A stretch of DNA of 64,000 nucleotides from Calditrichia bacterium (lineage in GTDB: Bacteria > Calditrichota > Calditrichia > RBG-13-44-9 > J075): the NCBI GenBank assembly GCA_020635015.1, contig JACKAP010000018.1, forward strand, positions 1-64,000, written 5' to 3'. The translations under genes and the position numbers were made by a program. Under the pieces are notes generated by a model. The model was given only the letters and a program-made list of their open reading frames with translations. It ran no database searches and was not told the DNA's origin. The stretch's first letter is position 1. Every line of letters begins with the position of its first letter. Positions 8,394-16,590 of the stretch are shown here, piece by piece.

Positions 8394-8765
8394 GTGCAGA
8401 AAAACTATAACCGGGCAGAGCGGCCGCTGCGGCGTTCCTTCGTGGTGCCGCCGGAAATTGACCAGGCATTAGCACAGATCCAGGAGGCGCAGGGACTTGA
8501 CAACCCCTCCGAGGCTTTCCGCTTCTGCGTGGCCTTCACCTTCAAACACCTCAGCCAGCCGCCCCCGGTGCCTCCGCCCCCGGATGAGCGCCTGCTGGCC
8601 CTGGTGACCAAGAACCACACCCTCCTGCGCTACCTGTTGATCGAGGTCATCAAGATCCACCAGGGCAAGGAGTCGCTGAGTGAACCGGAGCGGGATTACT
8701 TAAACCGTCTGGTGCGGGAAATAAAAGACTATTACCAGAAAATCTTAAAGGAAAATCATGAATGA
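8394..8765 (+). CDS. Ribbon-helix-helix-like relaxosome accessory candidate
   Basis: 123 residues from a GTG start preceded by a strong AGGAGAGG. Residues 13-45 (RRSFVVPPEIDQALAQIQEA then NPSEAFRFCVAFTF) have the strand-helix-helix pattern of MetJ/Arc-type DNA binders. A proline-rich linker and a charged helical tail of about 60 residues follow. It lies directly before the coupling protein and overlaps it by 8 bp. By position and fold it may be the accessory protein that binds oriT with the relaxase, as TraM or TrwA does. This is an inference; sequence similarity to those proteins is not evident. Confidence 0.6.
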   Translation: MQKNYNRAERPLRRSFVVPPEIDQALAQIQEAQGLDNPSEAFRFCVAFTFKHLSQPPPVPPPPDERLLALVTKNHTLLRYLLIEVIKIHQGKESLSEPERDYLNRLVREIKDYYQKILKENHE

Positions 8766-10452
8766 GCCTGATCATGACAACACCTATGCATACCGTTCAT
8801 ACAACCGTCTGCAGAACTACCTGCGGATGACAATACGGATGAATATGGACATCTTATACCGGCTCTTTTTGACGCAGATAGCAACGGTGAGCATTCTTTT
8901 CCTGGCTGCCCTTACTTCCTTTGCAGCGCCCTGGGAGTTGAGCTTTGCTACCTTTGACAGGATCTGGCCCTTTACCTTACTTATTTACCTGCTGCACCCG
9001 GTGCTGATCGTGATGTTCCGGCGGCGCAGCCGCAGAGAATTCCGGGAACGCACCCGGCGCGGCACTACCCTGGCCGGCGAGACAGAACTGGCCCGCCAGC
9101 TGCCCGCCCCGGGGCGTTTCCCCCTTTCCAGGCGCCTGATGCTGCCGGAAAGTTACGAGACCCAGCACGTCTTCTGCGCCGGGGCCAGCGGCACCGGCAA
9201 GACGGTCTTTCTCTCCCGGGCGATCGCCACTGCCCGGCCTATAGGTGTAAAAGCGATCATCCACGGGGGCAAGGACGGCGAGCTGGCGGCGCGCTTCTTT
9301 AATCCCCGGACCGATCTGATATTTAATCCCTTTGATGAGCGCTCCCTGGCCTGGAATATTTTCGACTGCATCCGTGATGACTCGGATTTCGATGCGGTGG
9401 CCGCCAGTATTGTGCCGAAGCACGCCACCCGGGAGCAGTTCTTCACCAATGCCGCCCGCGATCTGCTCTCCGGCATCCTGCGTTACTGCGCTGAAGCAGG
9501 CGAGCGCTCCAATGCTGCAGTCTGGCAATGCCTGCAGCGTCCGGCTTCTGAACTCTACAAACTGCTCGTCTCCATCGGTAGCGAAGCCGCCGCCTACATC
9601 GAATCGGCCACGCCCCAGACCCAGTCCTGCATCTCGACCCTGATGCAGCACGCCCGGATCTTCCGTTACCTGACCGGTGGGGACAGCCGCCCGCAGTTTT
9701 CTTTGCATGACTGGGTGGCGGACGAAGAAAAGCAGGGATTTATCTTCCTGACCACCCGCACCAAACAGCGGGAGAGCCTGAAAGGGCTGATGGCGCTCTT
9801 CATCAACTCCTTAAGCAACGAGATCTTAAGCCTGCGCGATGACCCCGGCCGCAGGATCATGCTCTTCATCGATGAATTCGGGGGGCTCCAGCCGATGCCT
9901 GCGGTCAAGGAACTCCTCACCCTCGGGCGCTCCAAGGGCTGTTCATTCTGGATCGGCATCCAGGAGAAAGCCCAGCTGGACGAGAGCTATGGCGATAATG
10001 TCGCCAGCACCATCATCAACCAGTGCAGCACCTACGCGATCTTCCGGATGAACGATAACCGTTCTGCGGAATATTTTTCCCTGCTCTTCGGAGAGCGGGA
10101 GAGCCAGTCGATGGAAAGCTCTTACAGCTCTGCCGCCCGCGACCGGCGGGAGACCGAGACTTACCGCAACGCCACCCGCACTTCCCGGCTGGTACTGCCC
10201 GCGGAAATCCAGCACCTGCCGGACCTTCACTATTATCTGAAGATCCACAATCACCCGGTCACCCGGGCGCAGTCGGTCTACCGCGACTACCCCCAGGTAG
10301 CGCCTGCTTTCGTGGCCAACCCGGCCTTCCGGCTCGCAAAGAAGCCGCCGGCTGGTGGCAATAAAGCAGTTCCGGATAAAGCTGAGAAGAAAGCAGAACA
10401 GACGCCCCCGGAAAAAGGGGGGCGTTTTATGATCGATGATTTTGACTTTTAG
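8758..10452 (+). CDS. traD: Type IV coupling protein (TraD/VirD4 family)
   Basis: 564 residues. Two membrane segments (about 40-57 and 71-88) anchor it in the inner membrane. The cytoplasmic ATPase has Walker A GASGTGKT (142-149), Walker B RIMLFIDEF (366-374) and the conserved LTLGRSKGCSFWIGIQ stretch that follows it. The C-terminal tail is charged. Coupling proteins bring the relaxase-DNA complex to the secretion channel. It sits 11 bp before the MOBF relaxase gene, the usual order for MOBF systems. The single full-length copy suggests a functional element. The symbol follows the F-plasmid gene; TrwB would be equally apt. Confidence 0.93.
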   Translation: MNEPDHDNTYAYRSYNRLQNYLRMTIRMNMDILYRLFLTQIATVSILFLAALTSFAAPWELSFATFDRIWPFTLLIYLLHPVLIVMFRRRSRREFRERTRRGTTLAGETELARQLPAPGRFPLSRRLMLPESYETQHVFCAGASGTGKTVFLSRAIATARPIGVKAIIHGGKDGELAARFFNPRTDLIFNPFDERSLAWNIFDCIRDDSDFDAVAASIVPKHATREQFFTNAARDLLSGILRYCAEAGERSNAAVWQCLQRPASELYKLLVSIGSEAAAYIESATPQTQSCISTLMQHARIFRYLTGGDSRPQFSLHDWVADEEKQGFIFLTTRTKQRESLKGLMALFINSLSNEILSLRDDPGRRIMLFIDEFGGLQPMPAVKELLTLGRSKGCSFWIGIQEKAQLDESYGDNVASTIINQCSTYAIFRMNDNRSAEYFSLLFGERESQSMESSYSSAARDRRETETYRNATRTSRLVLPAEIQHLPDLHYYLKIHNHPVTRAQSVYRDYPQVAPAFVANPAFRLAKKPPAGGNKAVPDKAEKKAEQTPPEKGGRFMIDDFDF

Positions 10453-10463
10453 GATGGCTGACG

Positions 10464-13160
10464 ATGCTGAGTCTCAACTACATATCACTCGATGGCGCTG
10501 CGGATTACTATGATGTGGTGACCCGCGAAAGACTGGGAATGGAAGGATCGCCGCAGGAGCGCTACTACAGCGAAAAAGCCGGCATCTGGATGGGCGGCGG
10601 CGCCCGCTACCTGCATCTGCACAACCAGTCGGTGACCCGGGAGGATTTTGTGAACCTGCTTACCGGCAACTCGCCGAAGGGGCAAAAACAGCTGGTGCAG
10701 ACTGGCGAAAACCAGCTCCACCGCGCCGGCATTGACTGGACCTTCTCGGCCCCGAAAAGCGTCTCCCTGGCCGCAGAGCTGATCGCGCCGGAATTCAGGG
10801 ACCAGATCTACGAAGCCCAAAACCGCGCGGTGCGCCTGGCCCTGAAATATTTTGAGCGTAATTACGCCGAAGCCCGCCAGACAACCGACTACGTCACCGA
10901 GACGGTCAAGACCGGCAACCTGGCTGTCGCTGCCTTTTTCGAGCGCACCAGCCGGGCCCTCGACCCCCAACTGCATACCCACTGCGTGATCGCCAACCTC
11001 ACCCGCCGCCCCGACGGCAAGTGGCGGGCGCTGACCAATGAGCAGCTTCACTACCAGAAGAAGTTCATCGGCCAGGTCTACCGCAACTACCTCGCCTGTG
11101 AACTCCGGCAGCTCGGCCTGGAAGTTGAGTCACGGCCAAAGGGGCTCTTTGAGCTGAAAGGCGTGCCCCAGGAATTAATCGAAGCCTTCTCTACCCGCTC
11201 GCAGCAGATCAAGGAAATGCTCCCGGCGCTGCGCGAGCAGTACCCCACTCTCTCTGAAACCGTTCTCAAAGCCATAGCCGCCCAGAACTCCCGCTCACCG
11301 AAACTTAAAGTCAGTGAGGCTGAACTGCAGGCGCACTGGCAGAAAAAACTTGCCGACGCCGGGCTCGATATGGAGAAGCTGCGAAAAGGTTTATTTAATC
11401 AACCACGGACGGAACTGCAACCGGTCAACCATGTCGATATGGCCCTGAAGGTGCTCACTCAGGAGGAATCGGTGGTGGCATCCGAAGACATCCTGAATAC
11501 GGCCCTGCAGTATTCGATTGGTCACAAGACCATCACCGATGTCGAGCGGGAGCTTAAATCTGCTAAAACGCCGGTCAAAATGGAGGATGGCTTATACAGC
11601 ACCCGGGAGATGGTAACCCTGGAAGCCGAACTGGCCAAATACCTGCAAAATACCTCCGGCAGCCAGACGCCGCTATTGGCCCGGCAACCTTTCATGCTGC
11701 TGCCTGAAGATAAGGTATTAACCGCCGATCAGGAGCAGGCGCTGCTTGGCACGCTCAGCAGCCGCAATAAGGTCACCGCCATCCAGGGCGATGCCGGCAC
11801 CGGCAAGTCGCAGCTGGCCGAGGTGATTGCCCGTAATTATAACCGCAAGGGCTATGACATCCTGCCCCTCTCACCCACTGCGCTGGCGGCAAAGGGCCTG
11901 CGCGACAAGGGGCTGACCACCGCCAACACCATCGACCGCTTCCTCACCCGCCGGCCCACCCACAGCAGGCGTTCCCGGTTGTTCATCCTGGAAGAATCCA
12001 GCCAGCTCGGTTCGGCTAAACTCCAGCAGATCCTGGAGCGCACCCATACCAACGACCGGGTGTTATTGGTCGGCGACCGCCATCAGCACCAGTCGATTGA
12101 TGCCGGGGCCATCTTTAACAAATCCCAGGAACACTCCCTGATCGACACCGGGCACCTGAAGAAGAATATCCGCCAGGAATCCGGGCCGCTGTACCTGCGG
12201 CAGGTGATAGGCTTGCTTGCAAATCAGCAGGTTCAGGAGGCTTTTGAACTGCTAGACCGCCACCAACACATCCGGGAAATCGCCGATGGCGATGAGCGCC
12301 TGGCGGCCCTGGTGGAAGCATATGCCGCTGCCGAAGCGGGCAGGGAGCCGCTGCTGATCACCGGCACCAACAGTGAACGCCGCTTGCTCAATGAGATGAT
12401 CCGGGAGCGCCTGGTGGAGCAGGGCAGGGTATCCGCGGATGGAAAAGAGCTTACCACCCATCAACCGAAGCACGTACGGCTGGGTGAGAAAAACCTCAGC
12501 CATTCCTACCAGGAAGGCGACTTCTTCTTCCTCAACCAGGCGATTGACAAACTGGGCAGGGGCAGCCGGGGTGTAGTGACCGCGGTCGATCATGCGCAAA
12601 ACTCGATCGAGGTAAGCATTCAAGGCAAACGGTGGCCCGGAAAGGTGACCATAGACCTTTCCCAAAATGGGCACCATCTGAGCGCCTATTCCCGCAATGA
12701 GTTCACCTTCGCCGAAGGTGACAAAATCATCTTTCTCAAAAACGATGATGCCCTGGGAGTGCAAAACGGCCTGACCGGCACCATCACCTCACTCCGGGAT
12801 GATGGCGCCATGACCGTGCGAACCCCGGATGGCCAGGTGCTGACCATCGACACCAGCCGGTATGGCTTCTTCGACTACGGATACAGCGCTACCAGCTACA
12901 AGGTGCAGGGCAGCGAACATGCCCGGGTGGTCTATCACGCCGACACCCGTCATTTCAACCGCTTCCAGAACTTCTACGTGGCCGCCAGCCGCGCCCGGGA
13001 GGATATCGAGATCCTGACCGACAGCAAGGCGCGGCTGCTGGAACAGGTGCAGGTGCAGGAGATGAAGACCTCCACCCTCGACTACCCGGCAGAACAGATG
13101 CAGGCGCAGCAGAGTCTGGGGATGGGGCTGGATCTCTCGCTATCGGAAGAAAGCGCATAG
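10464..13160 (+). CDS. traI: MOBF conjugative relaxase-helicase (TraI/TrwC family)
   Basis: 898 residues. The N-terminal relaxase domain has the paired Tyr 15-Tyr 16 and the metal-binding segment LDPQLHTHCVIANL with His 171 and His 173. The C-terminal RecD-like helicase has Walker A GDAGTGKS (442-449), a FILEESSQL Walker B and GDRHQHQS. It nicks one strand at oriT, stays bound to the 5' end through tyrosine, and unwinds the DNA during transfer. TrwC is of similar length (about 970), so this copy looks complete. It is the last gene of the operon. The region downstream to the excisionase gene is 236 bp with no clear signal apart from a weak CTACTT/AAGTAG hairpin near 13195-13212. Confidence 0.95.
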   Translation: MLSLNYISLDGAADYYDVVTRERLGMEGSPQERYYSEKAGIWMGGGARYLHLHNQSVTREDFVNLLTGNSPKGQKQLVQTGENQLHRAGIDWTFSAPKSVSLAAELIAPEFRDQIYEAQNRAVRLALKYFERNYAEARQTTDYVTETVKTGNLAVAAFFERTSRALDPQLHTHCVIANLTRRPDGKWRALTNEQLHYQKKFIGQVYRNYLACELRQLGLEVESRPKGLFELKGVPQELIEAFSTRSQQIKEMLPALREQYPTLSETVLKAIAAQNSRSPKLKVSEAELQAHWQKKLADAGLDMEKLRKGLFNQPRTELQPVNHVDMALKVLTQEESVVASEDILNTALQYSIGHKTITDVERELKSAKTPVKMEDGLYSTREMVTLEAELAKYLQNTSGSQTPLLARQPFMLLPEDKVLTADQEQALLGTLSSRNKVTAIQGDAGTGKSQLAEVIARNYNRKGYDILPLSPTALAAKGLRDKGLTTANTIDRFLTRRPTHSRRSRLFILEESSQLGSAKLQQILERTHTNDRVLLVGDRHQHQSIDAGAIFNKSQEHSLIDTGHLKKNIRQESGPLYLRQVIGLLANQQVQEAFELLDRHQHIREIADGDERLAALVEAYAAAEAGREPLLITGTNSERRLLNEMIRERLVEQGRVSADGKELTTHQPKHVRLGEKNLSHSYQEGDFFFLNQAIDKLGRGSRGVVTAVDHAQNSIEVSIQGKRWPGKVTIDLSQNGHHLSAYSRNEFTFAEGDKIIFLKNDDALGVQNGLTGTITSLRDDGAMTVRTPDGQVLTIDTSRYGFFDYGYSATSYKVQGSEHARVVYHADTRHFNRFQNFYVAASRAREDIEILTDSKARLLEQVQVQEMKTSTLDYPAEQMQAQQSLGMGLDLSLSEESA

Positions 13161-13396
13161 GTCTATTATTGCCGTCGCAGGCAAATCATACCTGCTACTT
13201 ATTGGGAAGTAGGAATACTACAGTGAATATGACCACAGAACAAAACAGGATGTTTGACAAATCTTCTCTGGTTATTAGAGTTGTTACAATTTGAATCTAT
13301 TCGAGTTCTTTTCAAGTCATCCGGGGAGGGAAACCACGGCAGTTGTTCAACGTGAAAGGACGAATTAAAGACCTGTATTAATTGGGTGCTTCAGTT

Positions 13397-13609
13397 ATGG
13401 AAACGTACTGGCCAAATACCAACCAATTCACCAAGCCGGCAAGGGAAGTCGCGGAAATACTGAGCGTTCACCCCAATACGCTTTTCCGTTGGGTGAAGGC
13501 CGGCAGGATCGAGTGTGTTCGCTTCAGCAGAAACTCGATTCATTTCACCTACCAGCAAATCATCGAATTTATCAATGCAAATAAAGAAAGAGTTAAAATA
13601 AATATGTAA
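13397..13609 (+). CDS. Excisionase-like helix-turn-helix protein
   Basis: 70 residues from ATG 13397. The sequence is a MerR/AlpA-type winged helix: AREVAEILSVHPNTLFRWVK is the helix-turn-helix, followed by the wing GRIECVRFSRNSIHFTY, then a helix. This is the HTH_17 form of small excisionases. It ends 11 bp before the integrase gene, the usual xis-int arrangement, and shares its low GC. A TTG codon at 13382 would add five residues, but no better ribosome site supports it. Likely role: bending att DNA and turning the integrase to excision. Confidence 0.8.
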   Translation: METYWPNTNQFTKPAREVAEILSVHPNTLFRWVKAGRIECVRFSRNSIHFTYQQIIEFINANKERVKINM

Positions 13610-13620
13610 CGGAGGGGGCC

Positions 13621-14652
13621 ATGGCATTTTTAGAAAAAAGAAAGAATTCCAAAGGTGAGACAATCTGGGTAATTCATTATCGTATCGGCAAGAAACAGAA
13701 AATGAAAACAATCGGAAAAACCGACAAAAGAACCGCACAGAAAATATTAGTTCAGTTTGAAATCGATCTTGCAAAAAGAGCATTCGGCATTAAGGAGATT
13801 AAGAAAATCACCTTAAAGAAGTATCAGGAAGAATACTTTAAGTTTGCAGTAGTGGAAAAATCAGAGCGAACCGTTGAAAGGGAGCGTCAGATCTATGCTA
13901 AATTTCTGCAATATTTTGGAGATATTAATTTAAGCGATATTCAAGTACGAGATCTTGAGGAGTACCGGTCCTATCGCTTGAAGACGGTCAGGGAGGAAAC
14001 CATCAACCTGGAATTTAGGCATCTGAAAGCGATCTTTAATAAATCGAAGGATTATGGGTATTTGCAAGTCAATCCGTTTGTTGCAATTAAGCCGATCAGA
14101 GTTCCGGAATCTGATTTACCACGCTTCTTTGAACTGGAAGAAATTGCAAAGGTAAGAAAAGCATTTATCGGCGATCCATTTCAAGATATTGTAGAATTCT
14201 ATCTGCTCACCGGGGCCCGGTTAAAAGAACCGTTGAGCCTGACCTGGGATGACATCGATTTTAGGAGAAAACAGTTGCGGATAAAGAGCACGAATACGAA
14301 AGCTAAAAAACATAGGATCATTTCATTTGGGGATGATCTCCAGCTGGAGCAATTGCTCAAGCGTATTCCGAGACGTAAAGATCAACTGCTCTTTGGACCG
14401 AAGGATAACAAAGAACAATGGGATTCACTCTGGGTAAGCAAAAGGATTTCAAAAATCCTGACTAAAATCGGTTTTCCCTGGGCAACCTGCCATACTTTTC
14501 GGCACACCTACATTTCTCATCTGGTGATGCAGGGAGTACCGCTAATTACGGTAAAAGAGTTAGTCGGCCATGCTGATATTAAAACAACCCTGCGCTATGC
14601 GCATATAGCGTCAGCGCATACAAAAGCGATGTCAGGTAAACGTCCTTACTAA
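13621..14652 (+). CDS. int: Tyrosine-recombinase integrase
   Basis: 343 residues after a strong GGAGGGGG. An arm-type N-terminal region and a SAM-like core-binding domain (about 65-160) precede the catalytic domain. The catalytic residues are visible: Arg 200 (LTGARLKE), a beta-hairpin lysine near 226-230, His 291 and Arg 294 in CHTFRHTYISH, His 317 (VGHADI) and Tyr 326 (TLRYAH). It catalyses site-specific integration and excision. The gene points at the 3' end of tRNA-Lys, so attachment within that tRNA is very likely. It is AT-rich compared with the transfer operon. Confidence 0.95.
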   Translation: MAFLEKRKNSKGETIWVIHYRIGKKQKMKTIGKTDKRTAQKILVQFEIDLAKRAFGIKEIKKITLKKYQEEYFKFAVVEKSERTVERERQIYAKFLQYFGDINLSDIQVRDLEEYRSYRLKTVREETINLEFRHLKAIFNKSKDYGYLQVNPFVAIKPIRVPESDLPRFFELEEIAKVRKAFIGDPFQDIVEFYLLTGARLKEPLSLTWDDIDFRRKQLRIKSTNTKAKKHRIISFGDDLQLEQLLKRIPRRKDQLLFGPKDNKEQWDSLWVSKRISKILTKIGFPWATCHTFRHTYISHLVMQGVPLITVKELVGHADIKTTLRYAHIASAHTKAMSGKRPY

Positions 14653-14683
14653 GCTCGCTGACTTATTGCTGACTTTTAACGAA

Positions 14684-14722
14684 AAAGGGTTACAAGAAAA
14701 TTCTTGTAACCCTTTGTTTTTT
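14684..14722 (+). terminator. Bidirectional intrinsic terminator between int and tRNA-Lys
   Basis: A perfect 15-bp stem (14684-14698 with 14701-14715) closes on an AA loop and is followed by G and six T. On the minus strand the stem is followed by TTC. It would end both the integrase and the tRNA transcripts, which converge here. Confidence 0.85.
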
Positions 14723-14727
14723 CTACG

Positions 14728-14800
14728 TGAGCCCGGAAGGATTCGAACCTTCGACCTACGGATTAAAAGTCCGCTGCTCTACCAACTGAGCTACGGGCCC
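14728..14800 (-). tRNA. tRNA-Lys(TTT)
   Basis: 73 nt, read on the minus strand. The acceptor stem GGGCCCG pairs with CGGGCTC (one G-T pair), the anticodon loop reads ACTTTTAA with anticodon TTT, and the T-loop has GGTTCGAATCC. The discriminator is A; CCA is not encoded. Its 3' end faces the integrase gene 76 bp away, so the 3' part is the likely attB/attR core of the element. Confidence 0.97.
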
Positions 14801-14838
14801 GAATAAATGGAATGCAATCATTCGAAAATTGCGCGACA

Positions 14839-14867
14839 AATATAGAGAATGTTGCCGGGACTGTCAA
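14839..14867 (-). promoter_or_regulatory. Sigma-70-type promoter of tRNA-Lys
   Basis: On the minus strand TTGACA (14862-14867) and TATATT (14839-14844) are separated by 17 bp. The expected start is about 30 bp upstream of the tRNA. It lies outside the element, so integration leaves the promoter intact. Confidence 0.8.
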
Positions 14868-14886
14868 GGGAAAATTTACTTATTAA

Positions 14887-14964
14887 TGCTCAATGCTTAA
14901 CGCTCGATGGTAAATGCGCAACCATTACATTGAGCATTTACCATCGAGCGTTAGGCATTGAGCA
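14887..14964. repeat. Palindrome of CATTGAGC/TAAATG words
   Basis: Two 30-bp arms (14887-14916 and 14935-14964) are inverted copies with one mismatch, around an 18-bp loop. The words TGCTCAATGC and ATGGTAAATG recur at 16950-17120. It is the first such element to the right of the mobile element. Confidence 0.9.
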
Positions 14965-15031
14965 ATTCTCAGGTAAATTTGCATATCCGCTTTATTGATG
15001 CTAACTTGATCCTGATTCAGAGGATCGCGGC

Positions 15032-15400
15032 ATGGATTTTCAACCGAAAAAGATTTTTACCCCGGCGGAGGCGCGGCAGACCCTGCCGCTGGTGCGGCGG
15101 ATCGTTAACGACATCCTCAATCTCAGCTACGAGATTAACTCCCTCAGCGCCTTGCTGGGCGACGACGCCTCCGGACATCCCCAAATTGAGGAAATGCTCA
15201 CACATCTGGATGATTATTTCCGGGAGATGGAGGAGATTGGCTGCTACTACAAGGACTGGGGATTTTCGATCGGTCTGGTGGATTTCCCGGCGATCATTGA
15301 TGGCGAACTGGTATTCCTCTGCTGGCGCAGCGATGAACCGGAAATCCGCTTCTACCACAGCATCGACGCCGGGTATGCGGGGAGAAAGGAGATTCCGTAA
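15032..15400 (+). CDS. DUF2203 family protein
   Basis: 122 residues. It opens with KIFTPAEARQTLPLVRRIV and contains CYYKDWGFSIGLVDFPA and LCWRSDEPEIRFYHSIDAGY, the hallmarks of DUF2203, a small cytoplasmic family of unknown function. The length is typical. A mini-hairpin array starts six bases after its stop codon. The longer frame at 14958 in another phase is a shadow. Confidence 0.9.
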   Translation: MDFQPKKIFTPAEARQTLPLVRRIVNDILNLSYEINSLSALLGDDASGHPQIEEMLTHLDDYFREMEEIGCYYKDWGFSIGLVDFPAIIDGELVFLCWRSDEPEIRFYHSIDAGYAGRKEIP

Positions 15401-15405
15401 GACGT

Positions 15406-15590
15406 GATGTTTGTTCGCTGCGCTCACGATGTTTGCTGGCTATGCCAGCGATGTTAGTTCGCTATGCTCACGATATTTACTCGCTGTCGCTCGCGCTGAT
15501 AATAATCGCCGAAGGCAAATATCGTCTGCGAAGCAGACAAATATCGCGAGCGAGAGCGAGCAAACATCGCCGGCTTTGCCGGCAAACATC
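15406..15590. repeat. Mini-hairpin array A (linker GATRTTT)
   Basis: Units of a 15-bp stem(6)-loop(3)-stem(6) and a 7-bp linker repeat with a strict 22-bp period at 15406, 15428, 15450 and 15472. Linkers are GATGTTT, GATGTTT, GATGTTA and GATATTT. From 15517 the linkers appear as AAATATC or AAACATC, the reverse complement, so the second half runs on the other strand. Stems vary but stay paired: GCTGGC-TAT-GCCAGC, GCCGGC-TTT-GCCGGC, GTCTGC-GAA-GCAGAC, and a shorter GCC-GAA-GGC. Other units (GTTCGC-TGC-GCTCAC) carry two central mismatches. Confidence 0.9.
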
Positions 15591-15615
15591 CGATCACTGA
15601 AATATTGATAGCAAT

Positions 15616-16386
15616 ATGAAACTATACTTTAGAGAACTCGGCGCCGGGCAGCCATTGATTGTGCTGCACGGCTTACTGGGCACTTCCGACAATTGGTATT
15701 CCCTGGGACGCTTGTGGGCGGAGCATTACCGGATTTTTTTGGTCGATCAGCGTAATCACGGCCGTTCGCCCCACCATCCCCAGGCCGGGTATGATGCTCT
15801 GGCTGGGGATATCAACGAACTGCTGCTGGATCACGGCATCCGCGATGTCATCGTGCTGGGACATTCCATGGGCGGCAAGGTGGCGATGACCCTGGCCCAG
15901 TACTACCCCCACAAGATCGCCAAAATGATCGTGGTGGATATCGCGCCGAAACGCTACGATGCCCCCCAGTTCCAGGAACTGCTGGAAGTGCTGTTAAGCC
16001 TCGATCTCGCCCGGATCCGCACCCGGCAAGAGGCGGAAGCGCAGATCGCCCCCCGGGTACCCGACCCGGCGGTGCGCCGCTTCCTGCTGAAGAACCTCCG
16101 CCGCGGCAGCGATCAACCCTTCACCTGGAAAGCCAACCTGCCGGTGCTCAGGCGCCATATTGAAGAGATCGCCGGGGAGATCCCGGTGCTGGGCACCTAC
16201 AGTAATCCCACCCTCTTTGTGCGCGGCGAAACCTCCCGCTATGTGCTGGATGAAGACATGGCGTATATCCAGCAACTGTTCCCCAATGCCGAACTGACAA
16301 CTATTCCCGGTGCCGGACACTGGGTGCATGCTGAGGCGCCGGAAGCTTTCGATAAAGTGGTGAGGGAATTTCTGGATAGGGGGTAG
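15616..16386 (+). CDS. Alpha/beta hydrolase (YbfF-like esterase)
   Basis: 256 residues. It has the oxyanion HGLLG (18-22), the DQRNHGRS motif, the nucleophile elbow GHSMGG with Ser 84, and the terminal GAGHWVHAE histidine. The pattern VLHGLLG...DNW and the size match the YbfF group of esterases acting on short acyl esters or acyl-CoA. It is cytoplasmic with no signal. It lies between two mini-hairpin arrays (A upstream, B 12 bp after its stop), with no visible operon partner. The substrate cannot be told from the sequence. Confidence 0.88.
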   Translation: MKLYFRELGAGQPLIVLHGLLGTSDNWYSLGRLWAEHYRIFLVDQRNHGRSPHHPQAGYDALAGDINELLLDHGIRDVIVLGHSMGGKVAMTLAQYYPHKIAKMIVVDIAPKRYDAPQFQELLEVLLSLDLARIRTRQEAEAQIAPRVPDPAVRRFLLKNLRRGSDQPFTWKANLPVLRRHIEEIAGEIPVLGTYSNPTLFVRGETSRYVLDEDMAYIQQLFPNAELTTIPGAGHWVHAEAPEAFDKVVREFLDRG

Positions 16387-16397
16387 GGAAGGGGATC

Positions 16398-16590
16398 GTC
16401 ATTGGCGCTGCGCGCGTCATTCGCTTCGCTGTCATCGGCGCTGCGCGCGTCATTCGCTTCGCTGTCATCGGCGCTGCGCGCGTCAGCGCTACTGACAGCC
16501 GCAGGCCCAATGACGCGCGTTAGCGCCGATGACGCCCGAAGGGCTACTGACAGCCGCAGGCTCACTAGCGCGCATCAGCGCTACTGACAC
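16398..16590. repeat. Mini-hairpin array B (linker GTCATT/GTCATC)
   Basis: The first half has units GGCGCTGCGCGC and CGCTTCGCT alternating, each followed by GTCATT or GTCATC (16398-16485). In the second half the linkers read AATGAC, GATGAC or ACTGAC, the reverse complement, with hairpins GCGC-GTTA-GCGC, GCCC-GAA-GGGC and GCC-GCA-GGC. So the array again inverts at its middle. It runs into the 3' end of the bacilliredoxin gene. Confidence 0.85.

Larger units (their letters stand above)
1..14728 (+). mobile_element. Right part of an integrated mobilizable element at tRNA-Lys
   Basis: The block runs from the left window edge to the 3' end of the tRNA-Lys gene. It carries a tyrosine integrase whose stop lies 76 bp from the tRNA 3' end, an excisionase-like gene, a MOBF relaxase and a coupling protein, all on the + strand. 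Composition is mosaic: the first gene and the integrase pair are AT-rich, the 2276-13160 operon is GC-rich. None of the short-word palindromes that fill the chromosome to the right occur in it. No VirB4-like ATPase or other mating-pair gene is seen, so it is either mobilizable only or its T4SS lies left of the window. The left end and second att copy are not in view. The boundary at the tRNA is inferred from the usual tyrosine-integrase arrangement. Confidence 0.8.

Noticed and set aside
15406..15590. CRISPR array
   Set aside because: The period is 22 bp with 7-bp conserved parts and self-paired variable parts; there are no 25-40 bp repeats or spacers and no cas genes.
16402..16587. 61-codon frame rich in Ala, Ser and Arg
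   Set aside because: It is only the translation of mini-hairpin array B.
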